Shown: positions 9,755 through 21,312, counted from the first letter of the stretch. The stretch is DNA of 64,000 bases from Clusia tigrina (GCA_920105625.2 OV050030.1:319910368-319974367), one strand, 5' to 3'. The notes: generated by a model from the letters alone, not told the origin. Numbers and translations: made by a program.

Positions 9755-10466
9755 TCATTGTGATACCACCGCGCAATAACGCACCTCCGATTCATTCGTC
9801 GAACCATTTCGAAGCCCTAATAAAGCGCAGGATTTGTTTGACCTTCGAGCTAGACACCTCTGTAAGAGAGTTGAAATCGTACAACTACAGAAGAAATGTT
9901 CCTCAGTCTCCACCTCCTCCTCCACAGCTTCTGCAGTACTCATGAGAGAATACTCCCATCCTGAGAGTATGCCTGCCGAACAGACAGTGACCAGTTACAC
10001 AAGCCAGGACGTTAAAAATATGCTCTCTCGACAGGGCAAGCAAGTCTATAGATTTCCTTCTCTACCGGCCACATTAGCCTAGTCGTTAAGCAAGTGCCCT
10101 CTTGTACTCAAGACCCGTTGGTCTCACGCACGACCCTCTCCTTCAGCATCAGTTTACAGGTGGTAGTTGGTATTCCAACATCGCATCTGTCCGTGCATTA
10201 AGAAATTGGTGCCCCGTCTGGCCAACTCATCAGTCCTACAGTTCCCCTCAATATGCCTATGTCCCGGAACTCATATAACTCGTACCCTGAAAACGGTACT
10301 GATATCATTTAGGGCTGCCCTACAGTCCTGAGCAAACTTTGATTTCAGTGCCACCGAGTTCATTGACATGGTGGCCGCCTGCCTATCCGAGTAGATATTT
10401 ATAATATTCTTTGTTACGGCATGTCTATTTAAGTAGACGGGTACCTCCCTTATGGCTAGGACCACT
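9755..10466 (-). pseudogene. LOA2 RNase H and C-terminal knuckle remnant
   Basis: On the - strand INIYSDRQAATMS corresponds to the SDSQAAL motif of LOA RNase H. The next frame reads WVPGHRHIEGNC-type sequence (present as VPGHRHIEGNCRTDELA) around 10200-10270. A degenerate knuckle with EEEVETEEHFFCSC lies at 9850-9900. Several stops and shifts break it. No YTDGS motif is left, because the deletion has removed the N-terminal part of the domain. Confidence 0.6.
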
Positions 10467-10608
10467 GCTGGTTAAATACTGCAGTTAAATAACCGCCTAT
10501 TGGACTTCCGGAGAAGGCCTAGATCCATTGACCACCAAGGTGGTTTGTGCTTTCCTCTCAGTTTTACAACCGTGCACCCGGCTGTCACTGAACTATTCAA
10601 GGCCCTGG

Positions 10609-11130
10609 TTACCTGATTAATTCCACAGGGTCTGTTAGGCCAGACGGGGGATTTCTTGGTAGTGAGGCCCTGAGAGTCTTCCTATACTTTTCCCATTCCG
10701 TTCTCCGAATATTTCTAAACGTCTTAACTTTAGATACTGGGAAGTTCAATTCGTATTCTATATAACGATGGTCATAGTAGGCATTTTCATTCGACACTCT
10801 CCATCTTTTTATATTATTCGCGAAATTATCGAAGGTCAGGGTAATATCTAACACTTCCTTCCTATTCTGTATTATGAAAGTTGGCTCTGAGCCTAAATTA
10901 AGGACACTAAGCTTATTTTCTATAATAAAGTCTAAAACTGATTCACCTCTAGCATTAGTGTTTGTCCTTCCCCACAATGTTTTTATTTACGTCGCTGGCG
11001 ACAACCAAGTTCCTGTTGGCTGCGGCTGCCTCCATGACCAATGCCCGAACCTCCTTCGGTGGAGCGTCCTTGTCATGTGGCATATATGCAGAGGCTACCG
11101 AGAGACTGCTATTTTGCAGCTAAATGCTTG
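10609..11130 (-). pseudogene. LOA2 endonuclease remnant
   Basis: The 122-codon frame at 10609-10977 starts with WGRTNTNARGESVLDF and contains EPTFIIQNRKEVLDIT and a YYDHRYIEY segment. This is the C-terminal half of a LOA endonuclease; the usual SDHR is YDHR here. The upstream part (SVASAYMPHD, ANRNLVVASDVN) is readable at about 10978-11130 in another frame. Loss of Asp/Ser in the SDH motif and the frameshift mark it as inactive. Confidence 0.65.
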
Positions 11131-11149
11131 CCGCCACCGTATCGCCATT

Positions 11150-11935
11150 AAGGGTTTTCCTCTAAGACCTGGAGGTAATCGTTTGTTCTACCCACCTCCA
11201 CTTCTCTTTGGGTATGACCCCTTCCTCCTCCTTTCGGTCTATGATGGCCAGCATCTCACCCCCACCTTTGACAACTTCGCTTTAAGACGCGTATTTCTGG
11301 CGACCGACTTTTTGTCTTTTAGCGACCTCACCCGTCTCTTCAGCCGAACGTTGCTTCTTTGTGGCTGTACCCGCCGGTTTACCCAAACCGGGTAGCACAC
11401 CCCTTGCCCACTCTACCGATTGGGCCTGCTTCTCAGTGAGCTGGTCAGTAGGTAAAGCCTCATATTTGGCAATTGTCCTCATGGCCGCCTTCTTGTCGTA
11501 TTAGGCCTGCTTAGACAGACGGACGTATTTTTCCGGCCCCTTCAGGCCTACCCCAGCAACCTTCTTTAAGCTGCTGGGCCCCTCTACCGTCTGCTGCCGA
11601 CTGATCCCCGTGGCAGCCCCCCACCCCCTGGCCTAGTCAGCGTTTCACTACCACCCACGGATTTCTCCCTTCAGCACCCTTCTAAACACGACGAGAGACC
11701 GGTTTTCCCAAGCCTCCCCGTCCCCTGCTATCAGCACTCGTGCTGGGACCAGCCCTAACGCTTAGGGCCCCTCTGCCTCCTGCTGTTATTGATCTGTATT
11801 AGCGGTAGACAGGATCGCCTCTGTCGGTTTTTTGGGAGGACCGCCCTCCTTTGGTTTTGAATTTTTTTGGTTAAATGACATATATGGTCCCACGAGTATC
11901 GGACAAGATAGGTCCGCTCGCGCAGAGGTCCGTGT
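11150..11935 (-). pseudogene. LOA2 ORF1 remnant
   Basis: The - strand carries the segment MLAIIDRKEEEGVIPKEKW (about 11190-11270) and, in another frame, KYEALPTDQLTEKQAQSVEW (11282-11482). Pro/Gly/Lys-rich low-complexity sequence continues up to the errantivirus LTR. I recognise the RKEEEGVIP segment as conserved in ORF1 proteins of insect LOA elements. The left end of the 11.6-kb duplication (near 11533) lies within this ORF1. Confidence 0.55.
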
Positions 11936-11938
11936 GCG

Positions 11939-12238
11939 AGTTATAAGCTGAATAAAACAAATTAAGCTTATGCTTAAAAATGACTTTATTAGCTTGCAAT
12001 GCATCTTAAGACTGACTTAAAGTATTTTTCTATTCTACTTTACTGTTGAAATTCAGCTGGCCTTGAACTGCAAATTATGCTACTAAGCCCATTTTGCATT
12101 TTGAGCCTTAACTGAATTTGAGACCATCTGCTATGCAATAACAAAAACTGAGCGATATCGCCATTGCATAGAAGAATATGAATTTGTATATATGTATGGA
12201 TATATGTATTTATATATGTAGGGTATGCGGACGTAACT
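11939..12238 (-). repeat. Errantivirus 3' LTR (copy A)
   Basis: On the - strand this 300-bp segment begins AGTTACG and ends TTATAACT, the AGTTA...TAACT ends typical of insect errantivirus (gypsy-group) LTRs. It is preceded by a purine-rich tract (AAGGGATGGAGG) just downstream of env, the expected polypurine primer site. AATAAA-like signals lie inside. No matching 5' LTR is visible on the other side of the element. Confidence 0.7.
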
Positions 12239-12297
12239 CCTCCATCCCTTGATTGGAGATTCTCCTGGATCTCGTAAAATTTAATTTTATATACTTA

Positions 12298-13746
12298 TTA
12301 CTTAATGCCATATTTATTTTTAATTTTTTTCAATTCGATATCATTTGCTTGAGGTTCTTTTACAATTTTGGTTTTATTAATTAATGTGGGCTGTATTCTT
12401 GCTTTTAACACAAATATAATGATTACACAAACAATGACAATTACAATCGTTATGCTTATTCCGTAAGAAATATTCTTATGAAATTTTGATATTTGAAAAA
12501 TTTCCAAATTCAATTTTTCTAAAATTGGTTGATTTTACTTCGGTCAATAAAGGGTTGTTACTTGGATAAAAATATTTATCTTGCACTATTGTTAAATAGT
12601 TTTGGAAAGTTTCAGTTTCAATTTGTATTTTACAATTATAATAAGTGAAAAGATAGTTTTTACTAACGGTTACATTTCTATTATCACAATTTTGCTTTAT
12701 TTGCAGATCAACGGCATTTTTTATTAAAATCATATCATTTCAAGCTCCTCGATTTGAGTTTTGTTATTATATTTATAATTACAGTTATTTAAAATAGTAT
12801 AATGTTTCCTTCGTTTTAAACTTTTCAAATACACATTTTCTTGATAATCTAATATATTGCTTTCAAATTGAATTACATACCTATTTGGTTCGACAATTTC
12901 CATATAATTCTTGTTAGGAAGTGGTACAATGATTTTTAATTCAGCTGAGATATAATAAATTGGAATCTTAAGTGCTATAATAAGTACACCCTTTTTATAA
13001 TTAAGTACATCAACTTTCATTAATTTCAATTTAAAGAAGTCCACCTCAGATTGATCTATTTCTTCGGATGTGAGTATATATGGATTAACGATATGGTTTT
13101 TAGCTAATGCTATACTTTCTTGTATATGATTAACTTTATCTTTGAGATAGGTAAGTTTAGACATTTGATCCATTTACGGAAGGCGTCGTATAATTTCACT
13201 TTGCCTGTCTTTTATTTCCTTTTCAGAACTTTTCATAATTTCCCTGTTTTCTTCGATTGCCGATTTTTAAATTTGAATTGTTTCGATAAAATGCGCATTG
13301 ATAAAAATCTGTTTATTAACTGTCTCTATGGTGTTGTGTTTATTTTGGTCAATCCCATTGAGATGTTCAAGGATTTCCTGACGGTCGTCAACGTCCATTA
13401 CTCCAAAAAACCATTTGTAAGCTTTCCCTCCAAGGTTTATCAATTCCCTCTTTTTCCTAGGTTCTATTGGGTTTATGGATTTTATTTGAGATTCCATTAT
13501 TTTTATTTCCCTTTGAACTATTTCTTTGCTATGTAACTAGAGAGAGTTTACATTGTTTTCTATTTCGTCTACAATATGGCTTAACTCATTTGTATTAATT
13601 AAATGTAAAATTGTTAAAGTTTGGTTCAACACTTCAATTTCTCTCATTTTTATCTGGACATACCCCGACTCCTCTTCAATGGGGCTTATCTGCAATAGAC
13701 CCTCAGTTGAAAACACTACCCCCAGAAGCACCAACAAGCTGATCAC
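12298..13746 (-). pseudogene. Errantivirus env remnant (copy A)
   Basis: Four consecutive - strand frames make up a broken envelope gene. The first (13746-13537) starts with a hydrophobic signal-peptide-like segment. The second (13497-13267) has a basic RKKR site followed by a Gly/aromatic stretch, as at the cleavage site and fusion peptide of insect retrovirus envelopes. The third (13173-12730) is ectodomain. The last (12513-12298) has a long hydrophobic span ending in a Lys-rich tail, the transmembrane anchor. Stops and frameshifts separate the parts, so no functional protein is encoded. The start overlaps the end of integrase. Confidence 0.7.
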
Positions 13747-14828
13747 CTGAAAATTTCAAAGGTCTCTTTATATTTATAGTATGAACATTTTTTAATGGGT
13801 ATTTTCTAAATTTTGGTTGTTCTTTATGCCTTACGCTAATGTAATTTTTTATGAACCCCTGTAGTCTACTCTCTTCATAACTTTCTCTGTCGTCATTTAG
13901 TTTTGCAATAGCTACGTTTTTTGCTTTGTCAATCCTACTTCTTATAATTTCCTTTTTAGCCTTATTTTGCAGAACATCAGACGGTGTTGCTTTAATTGTT
14001 GAGTGGTAGGTACTATTATATGCTTCTATGGCCTTAATTACCTGCTGTTGTATTGGGATTTTATTATCTAAATTTAAAACCCGGATTTTTTCCGTGAGTG
14101 TGTTATTTAAGCATTCAATATCAGAGTTGCCAGTATGGCTATTAGGTTTAACAAAGTGTATCTCAATGCCCTCGTCTTGGCATATTTAATATTTATTCTG
14201 TTGAATTCATTATTGCATACAATTTTTTCATTTTTCCTTGTATGGATATATAAAGTCTAATTTTTTCTATTATTGTTACGCTGTTTCTATCTTCAAGATA
14301 AAAGCTTACAACATGCTTGGAAAACTTATCAATGAAATTTATGAACGAATGTTTAGAATTTTTGTATGTATAAATGTCTACTATTTCGTTGATTACAGAA
14401 GGTGTTTCTGTATTTTTAAATTTGGGTTGAATAGGATTTCTATCGTACTTCGCTGCGGTGCATAAATCGCAGTTATTTACTACCTTATGGATAATGACTT
14501 TCAACTTAGGATAAAATATTTTGTGCTTCACAGCTTCATAATTTGAGATAATTCCTGAATGACCGGATTCCCTCTTATGAAAAAGAGCTACCTGTTTTAT
14601 TGCTTCTTCTTCGTCTTTCATGTCTCTTGCAAAATGGCTACATTTGACAAATTTTGTGCTTGAGTCTCTTGGAAACAACTCGATAAGTTTTTGTTGAAGA
14701 TGGTTATAAGTTGTGTCATCCAAGTCAGTGCAAAAAGCAATTTTACCATTACTTATATTTCTTCGGACAATGTTGGCCATTTTTTCCAGTATATCAGCTC
14801 TTTCAATATAAAATCTATTGTTACCCAA
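13740..14828 (-). pseudogene. Errantivirus integrase remnant (copy A)
   Basis: The N-terminal part (14828-14193) shows the His/Cys zinc-binding region (HKRESGHSG, then CDLC) and the start of the catalytic core (VDIYTYKNSKHSFINFIDKFS). After a break near 14190, the second half reads to about 13740 with the SHTGNSDIE segment in place of the usual (T)GNSD.ER and a YNSTYHSTIKATP segment. Integrase joins element cDNA to the genome. The first catalytic Asp corresponds to the D of the NFID segment by alignment. The break near the core makes it inactive. Confidence 0.7.
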
Positions 14829-14879
14829 TATTTTTTCAAATTATTTTTCCTTTGTTTCTACCAAAATTCATTTAGTTTA

Positions 14880-16480
14880 AAACCTATTCACAATTGTGTC
14901 CAAGATTGGAATGTGATCGTTCAAATCTTCTTTTTGTGAATGTGCTGTTTGGGCTGTTTGGGCTGCTTGGTCTTGGGATTATATCTTTCGCTAGGCATTT
15001 AAATTGGATCCATTTTAATGGTTGATGATCCGTTTCTATATCAAATATGGTCTGAAGTATTTTCCACTCCAAACGATAGCGAGGATATCTTTCTCGATCA
15101 TTGAGTAATTTTTCTCGGGATCATTAAGTGTCAGAGAAGCAGAAAAAACAGGGTGTTAATCTTGGGTAAGGACCGCTTCTATCACTATGTTGCTGGCGTC
15201 GGTGACTATTTTGAATCTTTCCTCGAAGTCTGGTTATCTTAAGATTGGATGACTTGTAATCGTATCATTCAGTTTTTAGGTATTTAACTAGAGGGTATGG
15301 CATAGTCTTTTATGAACTTTCTATAATACCCTGTTACCCTTAATAAAGATTTTATTTGTTTCTGGGTATTAGATTATATTGATTTTATTAGGAGTTGGTT
15401 CCATTCCTTCAGCTGTAAGAATAAGTCCAAGGAATTCGGTTTCCTTGCAAAAATGTTTGTCAAATTCAACATGTGTTCTAACGTCGTATTGAATATTAAT
15501 ATATCGTCCATGTATACGATGCAGATTCTATTGGTATATTTTCGCAACTTAGTGCATTAGTCTCTGGAAAGTTATATGAACATTTTTAAGACCAAATGGA
15601 ATCCTAAGGTGGTCGTAGTCACCAAATGGGGTAGAAAATGCGGTTTTTTCATGTTTTGGGATCCACCACAATTGGATGAAATCACTTAGGCAGGTCAAGG
15701 GTTTTAAGGTACTGAGCTCTACCCAATTTGTCCAATATGGGAAATTGGGAATTTGTCACTTACAGTGACGAAGTTAAGTTTTCGATAGTCAGTTACTATC
15801 CGCCATTTGTCTTTCACTGAATTATCTTTTTTTTTAGGTACACCTCATAAGGGGTTTCCTTTCATGGGAAGTTCTGAAATCTTTATAAATACCCTCTTCA
15901 AGCTTTTCTACAATTGGGTCAATTTTCTTCCTTATTGAGGTGATCTGTTTTCAAACTACTTAAATCATTTTGTTCTAGTAGAATGGCTTCTACGTCAAAA
16001 GGAAATTACTGATTTATAAAAAATATATTTTGTCCGTATATTTAAAAATATTTGTGCTCTAAACTAATAATTGCTTTGAGAGCCGTTAGAATAATTTGCC
16101 CCATTATAGCATCGTAACTTCGATTATATAAATCTGTATTTTTCTAGGAAATAGTGCTTTCTTTTTGAAATTCTAGAGAGAAGGGGTAACTTTCTCATGG
16201 TATATGATTTTGAACCCGTGTTTTTGCTTAATGTTATAGTTGTATTTAATTTTCTTACAGGAATCTCTTCTAAAACATTTGATCTTTTTACGCTTGTCGA
16301 TGAACCCGTATATAGATATTTTAGAGTTTCGTTTAAGATTTTAATTCTTATAATGGGAAGTGAATGGTTTGAGGCTCACCGTCCTATTCTCTATGAATGT
16401 TATATATTTACATCCTTTCTGTTCTTTGCTTGCTTTGGACCTCATAGTAATACATATTATTTTCCAAATTTCGATATTTT
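14880..16480 (-). pseudogene. Errantivirus RNase H, reverse transcriptase and protease remnants (copy A)
   Basis: Strongly decayed - strand pol. An RNase H motif ([12 protein letters not shown]) lies at about 15020-15060. The catalytic RT box YMDD is readable around 15505-15520, followed by ILIFNT. Protease-like sequence (YDAIMGQIIL at about 16080-16120, and an NTGS segment near 16220 where retroviral proteases have DTGS) continues upstream to the Harbinger insertion. Every domain is interrupted by stops and shifts. The order protease-RT-RNase H-integrase-env is that of errantiviruses. Confidence 0.65.
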
Positions 16481-16519
16481 GCTGCCAGTGGCCAGGGTGG
16501 CCCTCGTGCCAGTGCAAGT

Positions 16520-18154
16520 TCATTTATAAAAGGTCGTCGAAGCCAAAGGTTCTCGCCACAATAGCTGTTCTCCATGAATTAAGAAAATTAGAAAGTGAAT
16601 ACGAAAGGGAGGAAAACGAAAAAAGCCAACAAAAACCAAATTAATAGAAGATACTAGGAGCAACCTATTCTAATAAAAAGATCACAATATGATATTGAAG
16701 TACATTTGCTTCAAGATTTGTTATGGGAGGATGACGAAAAAGATTTCAAGAACTTTTAAGAGTCATAGAGTAACTAGATTAAGAATAATAAACTAAATTA
16801 ATTAAGAATAATAAAATAATTTATAAGTTAAGAATCGTCATTAAAATTAATTTCAGCGTCCGCAATTGCTGAGCTCAAAATGTCTGTTGGGCTGCTTAAA
16901 GGTGTTGACGTCAATTGTGTGCATTCAGCTGAGTTGCTTCGGCACGACAGTTCAAATCGGAAAGTTCCTGGTGAGCTGCTGAATGCCAGTGGAGTGAATC
17001 TTGTGAGACTTCTAAAATTTTTAACTTACTCTCCGTCAATAAGTTTTGAATTTGGTTCATAAGTGAATATGCCTCTCCTTCAGGGAATTTTTGTAGTTGG
17101 GTCCCAATACTTACGCCAAATGCACTAAACTTACTATCATTTTGGTTTATTTTCATTAAATTAGATAGTGCTTCATCGAATTTGGAAGAATAGTCAGTTC
17201 GTGGCCGTTTACTTTCCCCTGAATATGATGAATTGTCAGGTTGGGACGAGTTTGAGCTTAGTTCCTCAATGTAGTTACCGAAATTTATAGAGTCATCATT
17301 TTGCTGAAAACAATTAAATAAAATATATTAATAAATTTTATAAATAAGATTTATAATTTTCTTTATAGGTTCCAGACACGGAAGGAGAATGAAATGAGAT
17401 CGCTGACGATTTCCAAAATGTATGGCAATTTCTACATACGCTGGGAGCTTTGGATGGCAAGCATATAAGGATTAAATTCCCTGCAAATAGTGGTTCACAA
17501 TTCTATAACTACAAAGGCATTTTCAGCATAGTTGTCTTTGCGTTGGTGGATGATTACAGCTGATTCACTTTTATAGAAGTTGGGTCTAATGGCAGGGCTT
17601 CGGATAGCACGATATACCAAGATGGGTTCCTATGTAAAGCTTTGGAAAAAGGACATCTTAATATACCGAAAGACATAGAGTTTGTTCTGGGCCGAGGCAA
17701 CAAGTGTCCCTATTTTTTTATTGGAGACGACGCATTTAAAATGGACAAACTCCTTATGAAACTATTTAGTAGGACGTTGAAGCTAAGTGCGCAGCAGGAA
17801 ATCTTTAACTATAGGCTATGTCGTGCGAGAATGGTAGTAGAGTGCGCGTTTGGAAGATTAGCAAAATGGTTCTACATATTTAATCGACCAATTGAAATCC
17901 TGCCATCTACAGTGGATTTAATTGTGACGACCTCCTGCGTTTTGCATAACTACTTAACGAAAGTCAAGACTACACCAATGTCTTCCGATTTTGAACCTGA
18001 AAGTTCTCCATATACATTTTATTCGATTGGACAACAGGACAATAACACATAATAATATGCCAGTCGTATTAGGGATGACCTGACTCGATATTTCATTACA
18101 GATGGAAATGTTGACTATCAATGGGTGAAATTTAAGATTTTGCCTTCAGAATAG
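16520..18154 (+). pseudogene. Harbinger transposase (copy A), broken
   Basis: N-terminal sequence (KRSQYDIEVHLLQDLLW, about 16677-16730) precedes the DDE domain. The core shows ALDGKHIRI (first Asp, near 17450), GDDAFKMDKLLMK (second Asp, near 17725) and ARMVVECAFGRLA (Glu, near 17845). The C-terminus has SRIRDDLTRYF, the usual end of HARBI1-type proteins. Stops interrupt the N-terminal half, at TGA near 17560, and just after 18050. All three catalytic residues are present. Harbinger transposases cut and paste at a short A/T-rich target. Confidence 0.75.
16911..17303 (-). CDS. Possible Harbinger accessory (Myb/MADF-type) protein, C-terminal part
   Basis: Opposite the transposase, a - strand frame reads from about 17303 to 16911. 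It has a Ser-rich linker (SSNSSQPDNSSYSGES), a basic KRPRTDY segment and an amphipathic region with KFSAFGVSIGTQLQKFP. Autonomous Harbingers encode a second Myb- or MADF-like DNA-binding protein divergently, and the C-terminal dimerisation region of such proteins looks like this. Further - strand fragments at 18470-18860 could be its N-terminal exon. The family match is by general appearance only. Confidence 0.4.
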   Translation of the reverse strand, partial: QNDDSINFGNYIEELSSNSSQPDNSSYSGESKRPRTDYSSKFDEALSNLMKINQNDSKFSAFGVSIGTQLQKFPEGEAYSLMNQIQNLLTESKLKILEVSQDSLHWHSAAHQELSDLNCRAEATQLNAHN

Positions 18155-19020
18155 CGTTGTATTTGCTAAATTTGTTACAAATAATAAATCTCTAATAGTT
18201 TTCATTAGAATAGTAGGCCTAATTAAAAAATAAAGAAAAATTACAAGAAGAACATACAAACAAAAATATAAATAAGTACAAAATATTTATACTGTATGTC
18301 AATGCAATGCAGTTTTCACTTTAATATTGAATTAAAATAATAAATGCTTTAATTAAACAAAATTTTTTATTTTAATATTTGCACTTTTTCCTCAGCAGAC
18401 CACATAAAAAAAATTAAAAAATTAATACAAAAATAAGTTTCTATAGCAAAAGAAAAAACAATAGCCATTTCATATTGTCAAATAATTCTTTAAAAAAAAC
18501 AAGTAGCATACAAAGAAACTAACAGAAAATAATTTAATAATTGCAACCTTTTTGGCATAGACGCAATGAGATTCTAATAAGAGTTGTAAGGGATGAATTA
18601 CCTGATATGAATTGACACAAGACTTCCATGTAGCAATTAAGGTGTCCAGGAAGTTCATTTCCTCAAACCAAAAAATTGACGGGACATACAACGAGTCTGC
18701 AGCTGATCCAGATTTTCCCTGTACAGGTGGAACGCAGCGCCTTAATTTTTTTTGTCAAATCCACGAGCAGAGATATTTCGTCAGTAATTTGCATACACGC
18801 CTTTATTTTGAGGTCATTGCGCAATCATTTTCAAAATCTCAGTTTTATTCAACTTAAATTCCATCGCGAAAATTAACGAACTATTCAGTATGAATTTGAA
18901 ATTTACTTGCCGCATATTTTGTTGCCAATAGCGCCGCCAGTAGCAAATCTGTGAGAATATTGTTGAAAAAGTATTGAGTTTTTCAAACTTGCGCTGGCAC
19001 GTGTGGGGCCGGGGTAACTC

Positions 19021-19335
19021 TGAATATGTTCGGAAAAGGCGGCTCAATGAAGACAATTAATAACGTGACTTCTGTCGTTGCGATACATTTTTTTAAACAT
19101 AATTCTTCTTAAATCGTTTTCTACATTTGGGAATCATAAATTTCCGGTCTTGCCGTATTAAATTCGTACATTTCGTTCAACTCATAAATAGTATTGTTAA
19201 ATACATTAAATAATTCTCTTAAATTGCTGCCCAACTCTTTCCGGGTAGCGAGCCCATGGGCCCGGCTCCAAACTTGATTGACTGCCATCGAGGAAGGAGT
19301 CTAGAAGCCAAACTCCGAAATTCACAGCCTAATGC
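19021..19335 (-). pseudogene. Errantivirus gag remnant beyond the Harbinger (copy A)
   Basis: On the - strand the segment NQVWSRAHGLATRKELGSN and then ELFNVFNNTIYELNEMYEF is readable in one frame, more clearly in copy B (30690-30884). It lies just upstream of the protease region once the Harbinger is discounted, which is where gag should be. I do not recognise individual gag motifs, so the assignment rests on position. Confidence 0.4.
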
Positions 19336-19529
19336 TATCTTTCCACTAAAAGACTTAGCACTAAATTTTGTCGAATTTGGGTGGATTCACTATACTCTTG
19401 AGCGAGGAGATTTAATATAACTCTTGCATAAATCACAGTCTCTTCCCAAAATACTCATAATCGATAAAAAATATCGAATATCTGAGAAACGCCAGCTGTA
19501 GAAATGTCATTACATGATAACAGATGCAA

Positions 19530-19790
19530 TAGTAGGACGCAATTTTTTAATAAAATACAGTTACAAGATTGACTACGAAATACCATATAAATTACAGATT
19601 TACAGAAAAGATTTAGCAAGCTAACAGCCAATACTTTCTATAAACAGCATCTAAATTTAAAAGATAAACCACCAGTATGCATTAAAAACTATAGACTACC
19701 ACATAGAAAAAATTGAACACCAAGGACAAGAATTACTATATGAAGACATAATGGAGCCATCCTTCACTACATAATACAATTATTAGAAGT
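19530..19790 (+). pseudogene. Ty3/gypsy protease-RT scrap on + (copy A)
   Basis: The + strand reads GRNFLIKYSYKIDYE (end of a gypsy protease, compare GRDFLIKFRCKLDYE at 61875-61917). After a gap it reads CIKNYRLPH (start of RT, compare the same region at 62420-62450). It is therefore a short, internally deleted relative of the + strand gypsy at 60030-63460. Sequence from 19790 to 19965 is unassigned. Confidence 0.5.
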
Positions 19791-19965
19791 ACCATCAATT
19801 GTAAAATCAATTGTAAATTTGTGATACAAAGATCAAACACAAATATTCACGTTTGATACTTTTTGTTGTTATGTAGTAAATCTTTCCAGCAGCAATGGAG
19901 ATGGCTCAGATTTATCGACAAGATTTATAAATCTTCGATAACTAAATCCTTCAGTGGAGACATAG

Positions 19966-20181
19966 CATAACCCAAAACATTAAAAGGGGTATAAAAGTAA
20001 AACAAATAGCAATATGTGCGTTCTTGGATATCTCAGGTGTTTTCGATAATACGTCATTTGACGCTATCAAAAATGCATTATTCAGAAAAGACGTTCCTCC
20101 CCTAATCTCCAATTGGATTATAAACATGATAAAAAAAGAGAACAATCAATGTTGAGCTACAAGGAGTCAAAAACGCCATAT
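19966..20181 (+). pseudogene. LOA4 reverse transcriptase, left fragment (copy A)
   Basis: The + strand reads AICAFLDISGVFDNTSFDAI, the first catalytic-Asp motif of a LOA-type reverse transcriptase, then ISNWIINMIKK. The frame stops at the ATAT target duplication (20178-20181) where the gypsy LTR begins. The RT continues in frame at 35105, after the third LTR. The identical fragment lies at 31539-31754 in copy B. Confidence 0.7.
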
Positions 20182-20725
20182 TGTAAAGACGGAAAGTACC
20201 AGAAGTATTTTCCGCATGCACCTCCTACAAAGAATACAACAAAAATTATATGCTACCACCAGAGACCGTGTTAACTCCAAAAACAAATAACGATGTCCAC
20301 CATATTTTATTTAGAAATAACCACCAACAATATTCAAGCATGGAACCATCCCAGATATCATGCAGCTTAAAAAGGTAACCACCTCCCACGCTAAATGCAA
20401 CAACAGAGACAGCGGATAAGTATAACAAAACATTTACGCACAGACGATCGGACCAATAAACGTACAGGTTGTGAGGAGCTCAGAAACCGAAAGAGTTAGA
20501 CTGATGACGACGACGGCCTAATAGTACAAAGAACATCAAGAGGGACTAGTACGGCTATAAAGGAAAAAAAGAAACAGCAAGCAAACATTTCTACTGAACA
20601 GTGCAGCGCCCAAGTCGGAACACAGAGAAACCCGAAAGAGCACCACACACACGCTAACCGATCGCACACGCAAAGCAGTAAGCAGGCAGAGTGCAAACCA
20701 ATCTCTGCAACAACAACAACACTAC

Positions 20726-21130
20726 AGCGACCGAAGGCGGAGCACGGATGACAACGAGAGCGCACCACACATACGCGAGCCGATCGTAAACACAAAGCAG
20801 TAAGCAGGCAGAGTGCAAACCAATCTCTGCAACAACAACAACACTACAGCGACCGAAGGCGGAACACGGATGACAACGAGAGCGCACCACACATACGCGA
20901 GCCGATCGTAAACACAAAGAAGTAGAAACCAATATTTTAACAACAACAACAGTACAGCGACCGAAGGCGGAACACGGATGACAACGAGAGCGCACCGATC
21001 GTAAACACAGAGCCGTAAGCAGGCGGAGAGTGAAACAATATATTAACAACAACAACACTATAGCGACCGAAGGCGGAACACGGATGACAACGAGAGCGCA
21101 CCGATCGTAAACACAGAGCCGTACGCAAGC
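20726..21130 (+). repeat. Tandem array in LTR1, 106-122-bp units
   Basis: The sequence AGCGACCGAAGGCGG recurs at 20726, 20848, 20956 and 21062, each followed by AACACGGATGACAACGAGAG-type sequence and a CAACAACAAC run. Unit length is 122, 108 and 106 bases. LTR2 has only three units (32299, 32407, 32513). This accounts for most of its shorter length. Confidence 0.85.
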
Positions 21131-21304
21131 GGAGTGTGAACCGATATATTAATTACACCAACAGCAAAGCGACAACTAACAGCAGCGATCAGGCCACACT
21201 ACTGCAAGCAACAACTATGATGGACAACCAGCAGAAGTTGAAGGTGGCCTAAGGACAACTGGACCACAACAACAACGAGCACTGATCCCATGGCAAGCTT
21301 TCGC

Positions 21305-21312
21305 TATATAAG
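21305..21312 (+). promoter_or_regulatory. Probable TATA box of LTR1
   Basis: TATATAAG lies in the middle of the LTR, about 540 bases before the LTR end. It is the only clear TATA-like box in that part and is also present in LTR2 (about 32756) and LTR3 (about 34575). Confidence 0.5.

Larger units (their letters stand above)
9689..11938 (-). mobile_element. LOA2: LOA-like element on the - strand, RT deleted
   Basis: Reading on the - strand, the element ends at 9689-9708 in a (CCTAA)n-type tail (seen as GGTTA repeats on +). Going upstream there is an RNase H/knuckle region (9755-10466), an endonuclease C-terminus (10609-10977) and N-terminal part (10978-11130), and ORF1 sequence (about 11150-11900). 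The reverse transcriptase that should lie between endonuclease and RNase H is absent, so about 2 kb has been deleted at 10467-10608. The 5' side stops where the errantivirus LTR begins (11939). Confidence 0.7.
16490..19015 (+). mobile_element. PIF/Harbinger DNA transposon inside the errantivirus (copy A)
   Basis: A transposase reads on + and a second possible gene on -, between inverted ends. The left end has CGTGCCAGTGCAAGTT (16505-16520). The right end, reverse-complemented, has CGTGCCAGCGCAAGTT (18987-19002), preceded in both by a GGCCC block. Errantivirus-like sequence resumes beyond the right end, so the transposon landed in the virus gag region. The exact outer ends and the 3-bp target duplication could not be settled by eye. 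Confidence 0.65.

Noticed and set aside
20496..21128. Overlapping - strand frames rich in Val and Leu (repeats of CALVVIR-like sequence)
   Set aside because: They are translations of the tandem repeat units and CAACAAC runs of the gypsy LTR. They recur in every LTR and have no start context or known domain.
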